NCBI GenBank assembly: GCA_035468175.1
Contig: DATITC010000183.1
Coordinates: 1-18,878 of the forward strand
Source: JAVEDQ01 sp035468175
GTDB taxonomy: Bacteria > Actinomycetota > Actinomycetes > Frankiales > Frankiaceae
Direction: 5' to 3'
DNA: 18,878 nt
A program made the position numbers and the translations under genes. Below the pieces are notes generated by a model, which was not told the DNA's origin, did no database searches, and saw only the letters and a list, made by a program, of their open reading frames with translations. Numbering within the stretch: the stretch's first letter is position 1; every line of letters starts with the position of its first letter. Shown piece after piece: positions 17,209 through 18,878 of the stretch.

Positions 17209-17754
17209 CTATTCGTCCAGCAAGCGGGCCGGGATGACGGTGACCGGGAAGGGCTTGTCCGTCGTGTACGGAGTCTCGCCGGTGGCAGTGGCCACCTCGA
17301 CGTATTGACCGTCGACCAGGTGCAGCGCGGTGAGCGATGGCACCGCCGGATCGACCAGCCAGTAGTACGGGACGCCGAACTCCTGGTAGGCCAGCAGCTT
17401 GTCGCCGCGGTCGTGGCGCCGGGTGCGTGGGGAGGCGACCTCCACGACAAGTTGGGGGGTGGCACGCAGCCGGTCGTTCTGCATGTCCTCGCGACGGGCG
17501 ACGAGCACGTCGGGCTCGAGCGACGTACCGGGCTCTGGTGTGTAGTCGAAGGGCGCGATCCGTACGACGAGCTCGGGCGGCCGGGCATCAAAGAGAAGCC
17601 TGGTCAACTGGTAGGCACACAGCTGATGCCGTCCATCCGGCGGCGGGACAACGCTCAACACTCCTTCCATCAGTTCGTAGCGGTTGCCGTCGTCGGGGAG
17701 CGCCTGCAGGTCTTCCCAGGTGAAGCCGGCGTCAGTCGCTCGGGGCAGCACCAT
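17209..17754 (-). CDS. Uma2-family (DUF820) PD-(D/E)XK nuclease-like protein
   Basis: The 181-residue protein has the Uma2 plan: FTWEDLQALPDDGNRYELMEGVL (11-33), SLEPDVLVARRED (78-90) with Asp82, VVEVASPRTRRHDRGDKLLAYQEFGVPYYWLVDP (103-136) with Glu105 and Lys119, and a C-terminal beta region. The spacing fits a PD-(D/E)XK-type active site. Uma2 proteins are very common in cyanobacteria and filamentous actinobacteria, often in many copies, and their role is unknown; 'putative restriction endonuclease' is only a database label. ATG at 17754 shares a base with the aroC stop (TGATG), and its TAG is one base before the aroK start, so it is tightly built into the aro operon. The usual actinobacterial order has aroK directly after aroC. 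Confidence 0.9.
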   Translation of the reverse strand: MVLPRATDAGFTWEDLQALPDDGNRYELMEGVLSVVPPPDGRHQLCAYQLTRLLFDARPPELVVRIAPFDYTPEPGTSLEPDVLVARREDMQNDRLRATPQLVVEVASPRTRRHDRGDKLLAYQEFGVPYYWLVDPAVPSLTALHLVDGQYVEVATATGETPYTTDKPFPVTVIPARLLDE

Positions 17755-18878
17755 CAGCGCACCTCCGTGATCTCGGCGGCGGCCTTCACGTACGCCTCGT
17801 AGTTCCGACGGGTCTCGTCGACCGAATCGCCACCGAACTTCTCCAGGGCGGCGTCGGCGAGGACCAGGGCAACCATCGCCTCGGCCACGACCCCGGCCGC
17901 CGGGACGGCACAGACGTCGGAACGCTGGTTGATCGCGACGGCCGGCTCGCCCGTCGAGGTGTCGACGGTGCGCAGGGCCCGCGGCACCGTGGAAATGGGC
18001 TTCATCGCCGCGCGCACGCGCAGCACCTCACCGGTCGTCATGCCGCCCTCGGTGCCTCCGGAGCGTCCGGTGACCCGGCGGACGACGCCGGCATCGTCCC
18101 GAACGATCTCGTCGTGCGCGAGCGAGCCGCGACGGGCCGCGGTGCGGAACCCGTCGCCGACCTCAACACCCTTGATGGCCTGGATCCCCATCAGGGCACC
18201 GGCGAGCCGGGAGTCGAGACGACGGTCCCAGTGCACGTGGCTGCCGAGACCTGGCGGCAGCCCGTAGGCGAGGACCTCCACGACACCGCCGAGAGTGTCC
18301 CCGTCGCGACGGGCGGCGTCGATCTCGGCCACCATGGCCGCGCCGGTATCCGGGTCCGCGCACCGGGTCGGGTCCTCGTCGATCGCGGCGAGATCGGCGG
18401 GCTCTGGCAGCGGTGCCTCCTCATCGACGGAGACGGCACCGATGGCCACGACGTGGCTCAGGATTTCGACGCCGTACGCCTGACGCAGGAACTGACGGGC
18501 GACGGTTCCGAGTGCGACGCGAGCCGCGGTCTCCCGCGCGCTGGCGCGTTCGAGGATTGGCCGGGCATCGTCGAAGCCGTACTTCTGCATGCCGACCAGG
18601 TCGGCGTGGCCCGGCCGCGGTCGGGTCAGTGGAGCGTTCCGGGCCAGCCCAGCGAGCATGTCGGCGGCCACCGGGTCGGGGCTCATCACCTCGGACCACT
18701 TCGGCCATTCGGAGTTCCGAACGACGATACTGACCGGGCCGCCCTGGGTCCGGCCGTGCCGAACGCCGCCGAGGATCTCGACCTCGTCGCGCTCGAACTT
18801 CATCCGGGCACCGCGCCCGTAGCCGGCACGACGTCGGGTCAGCTCGTCGCCGATCTCGGTGCTCGTGACCGCCACCGA
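17754..18878 (-). CDS. aroC: Chorismate synthase (5' end of gene beyond the window)
   Basis: This FMNH2-dependent enzyme makes chorismate from EPSP, the last shikimate step. The visible 374 residues cover all but about 25-30 N-terminal ones; the usual GESHG start region is outside the window. Seen are TRRRAGYGRGARMKFERDEVE, GGVRHGRTQGGPVSIVVRN, RPRPGHADL, the RASARETAARVALG block, GLPPGLGSHVHWDRRLDSRL, GRSGGTEGGMTTGE and the C-terminal INQRSDVCAVPAAGVVAEAM. A GTG at 18875 lies in frame but is an internal Val, since conserved sequence continues through it. The TGA overlaps the ATG of the Uma2 gene. It is probably the first gene of the aroC-uma2-aroK-aroB-aroQ-efp-nusB transcript, so the promoter is not in this window. 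Confidence 0.97.
   Translation of the reverse strand, partial: SVAVTSTEIGDELTRRRAGYGRGARMKFERDEVEILGGVRHGRTQGGPVSIVVRNSEWPKWSEVMSPDPVAADMLAGLARNAPLTRPRPGHADLVGMQKYGFDDARPILERASARETAARVALGTVARQFLRQAYGVEILSHVVAIGAVSVDEEAPLPEPADLAAIDEDPTRCADPDTGAAMVAEIDAARRDGDTLGGVVEVLAYGLPPGLGSHVHWDRRLDSRLAGALMGIQAIKGVEVGDGFRTAARRGSLAHDEIVRDDAGVVRRVTGRSGGTEGGMTTGEVLRVRAAMKPISTVPRALRTVDTSTGEPAVAINQRSDVCAVPAAGVVAEAMVALVLADAALEKFGGDSVDETRRNYEAYVKAAAEITEVR

Noticed and set aside
17209..17754. Restriction-modification or phage-defence system
   Set aside because: Only a single Uma2-type gene is present, with no methyltransferase, helicase or other defence partner nearby; its neighbours are all aro genes.

Overview
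The window is high-GC DNA from a developmentally complex actinobacterium. BldD with an intact c-di-GMP signature, an actinobacterial PyrR leader, frequent GTG/TTG starts and the aro-efp-nusB-bldD-pyr gene order all point there. The class 1B dihydroorotate dehydrogenase (pyrD plus pyrK) suggests a Frankia/Geodermatophilus/Cryptosporangium-type lineage rather than Mycobacterium, but the genus cannot be fixed from the sequence.

Layout. Positions 1-804 (+) hold the 3' part of a gene for a four-helix membrane protein with a long Tyr-Gly-Gln-Pro repeat tail. A convergent hairpin (819-862) separates it from the pyrimidine operon, which runs on the minus strand from 11698 to 885: pyrR-pyrB-pyrC-(membrane protein)-carA-carB-pyrK-pyrD-pyrF. 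Most junctions are 1- or 4-base stop/start overlaps. The operon covers every step of de novo UMP synthesis except PyrE. Its leader carries a PyrR-binding hairpin directly over the pyrR Shine-Dalgarno sequence, which indicates feedback control of translation.

The 413-base region 11699-12111 is a divergent control region between pyrR and bldD. It holds the PyrR element, further leader hairpins, a 13-bp direct repeat spaced 20 bp, candidate promoters, and an inverted repeat where BldD autoregulation would be expected. bldD (12112-12606, +) is followed by a junction built from iterated TCTGATC/GATCAGA, where it converges on a CapA-type lipoprotein gene (12646-13881, -). An 11-bp perfect-stem terminator (13915-13946) then ends the second minus-strand operon: aroC-uma2-aroK-aroB-aroQ-efp-nusB. 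This gives four shikimate-pathway enzymes, a translation factor and an antitermination factor. aroC is cut by the window edge.

Most of this is conserved core genome. The points that depart from the expected arrangement are a Uma2-family (DUF820) nuclease-like gene coupled between aroC and aroK, capA between nusB and bldD, an EF-P with a PGKGG tip, an AroQ with altered motif flanks, terminal extensions on PyrR, the uncharacterised membrane protein inside the pyr operon, and the recently duplicated YGQ repeat tail. I did not find a clearly new multi-gene system. The best candidates for new biology are the bldD/pyrR control region and the coupled uma2 gene.
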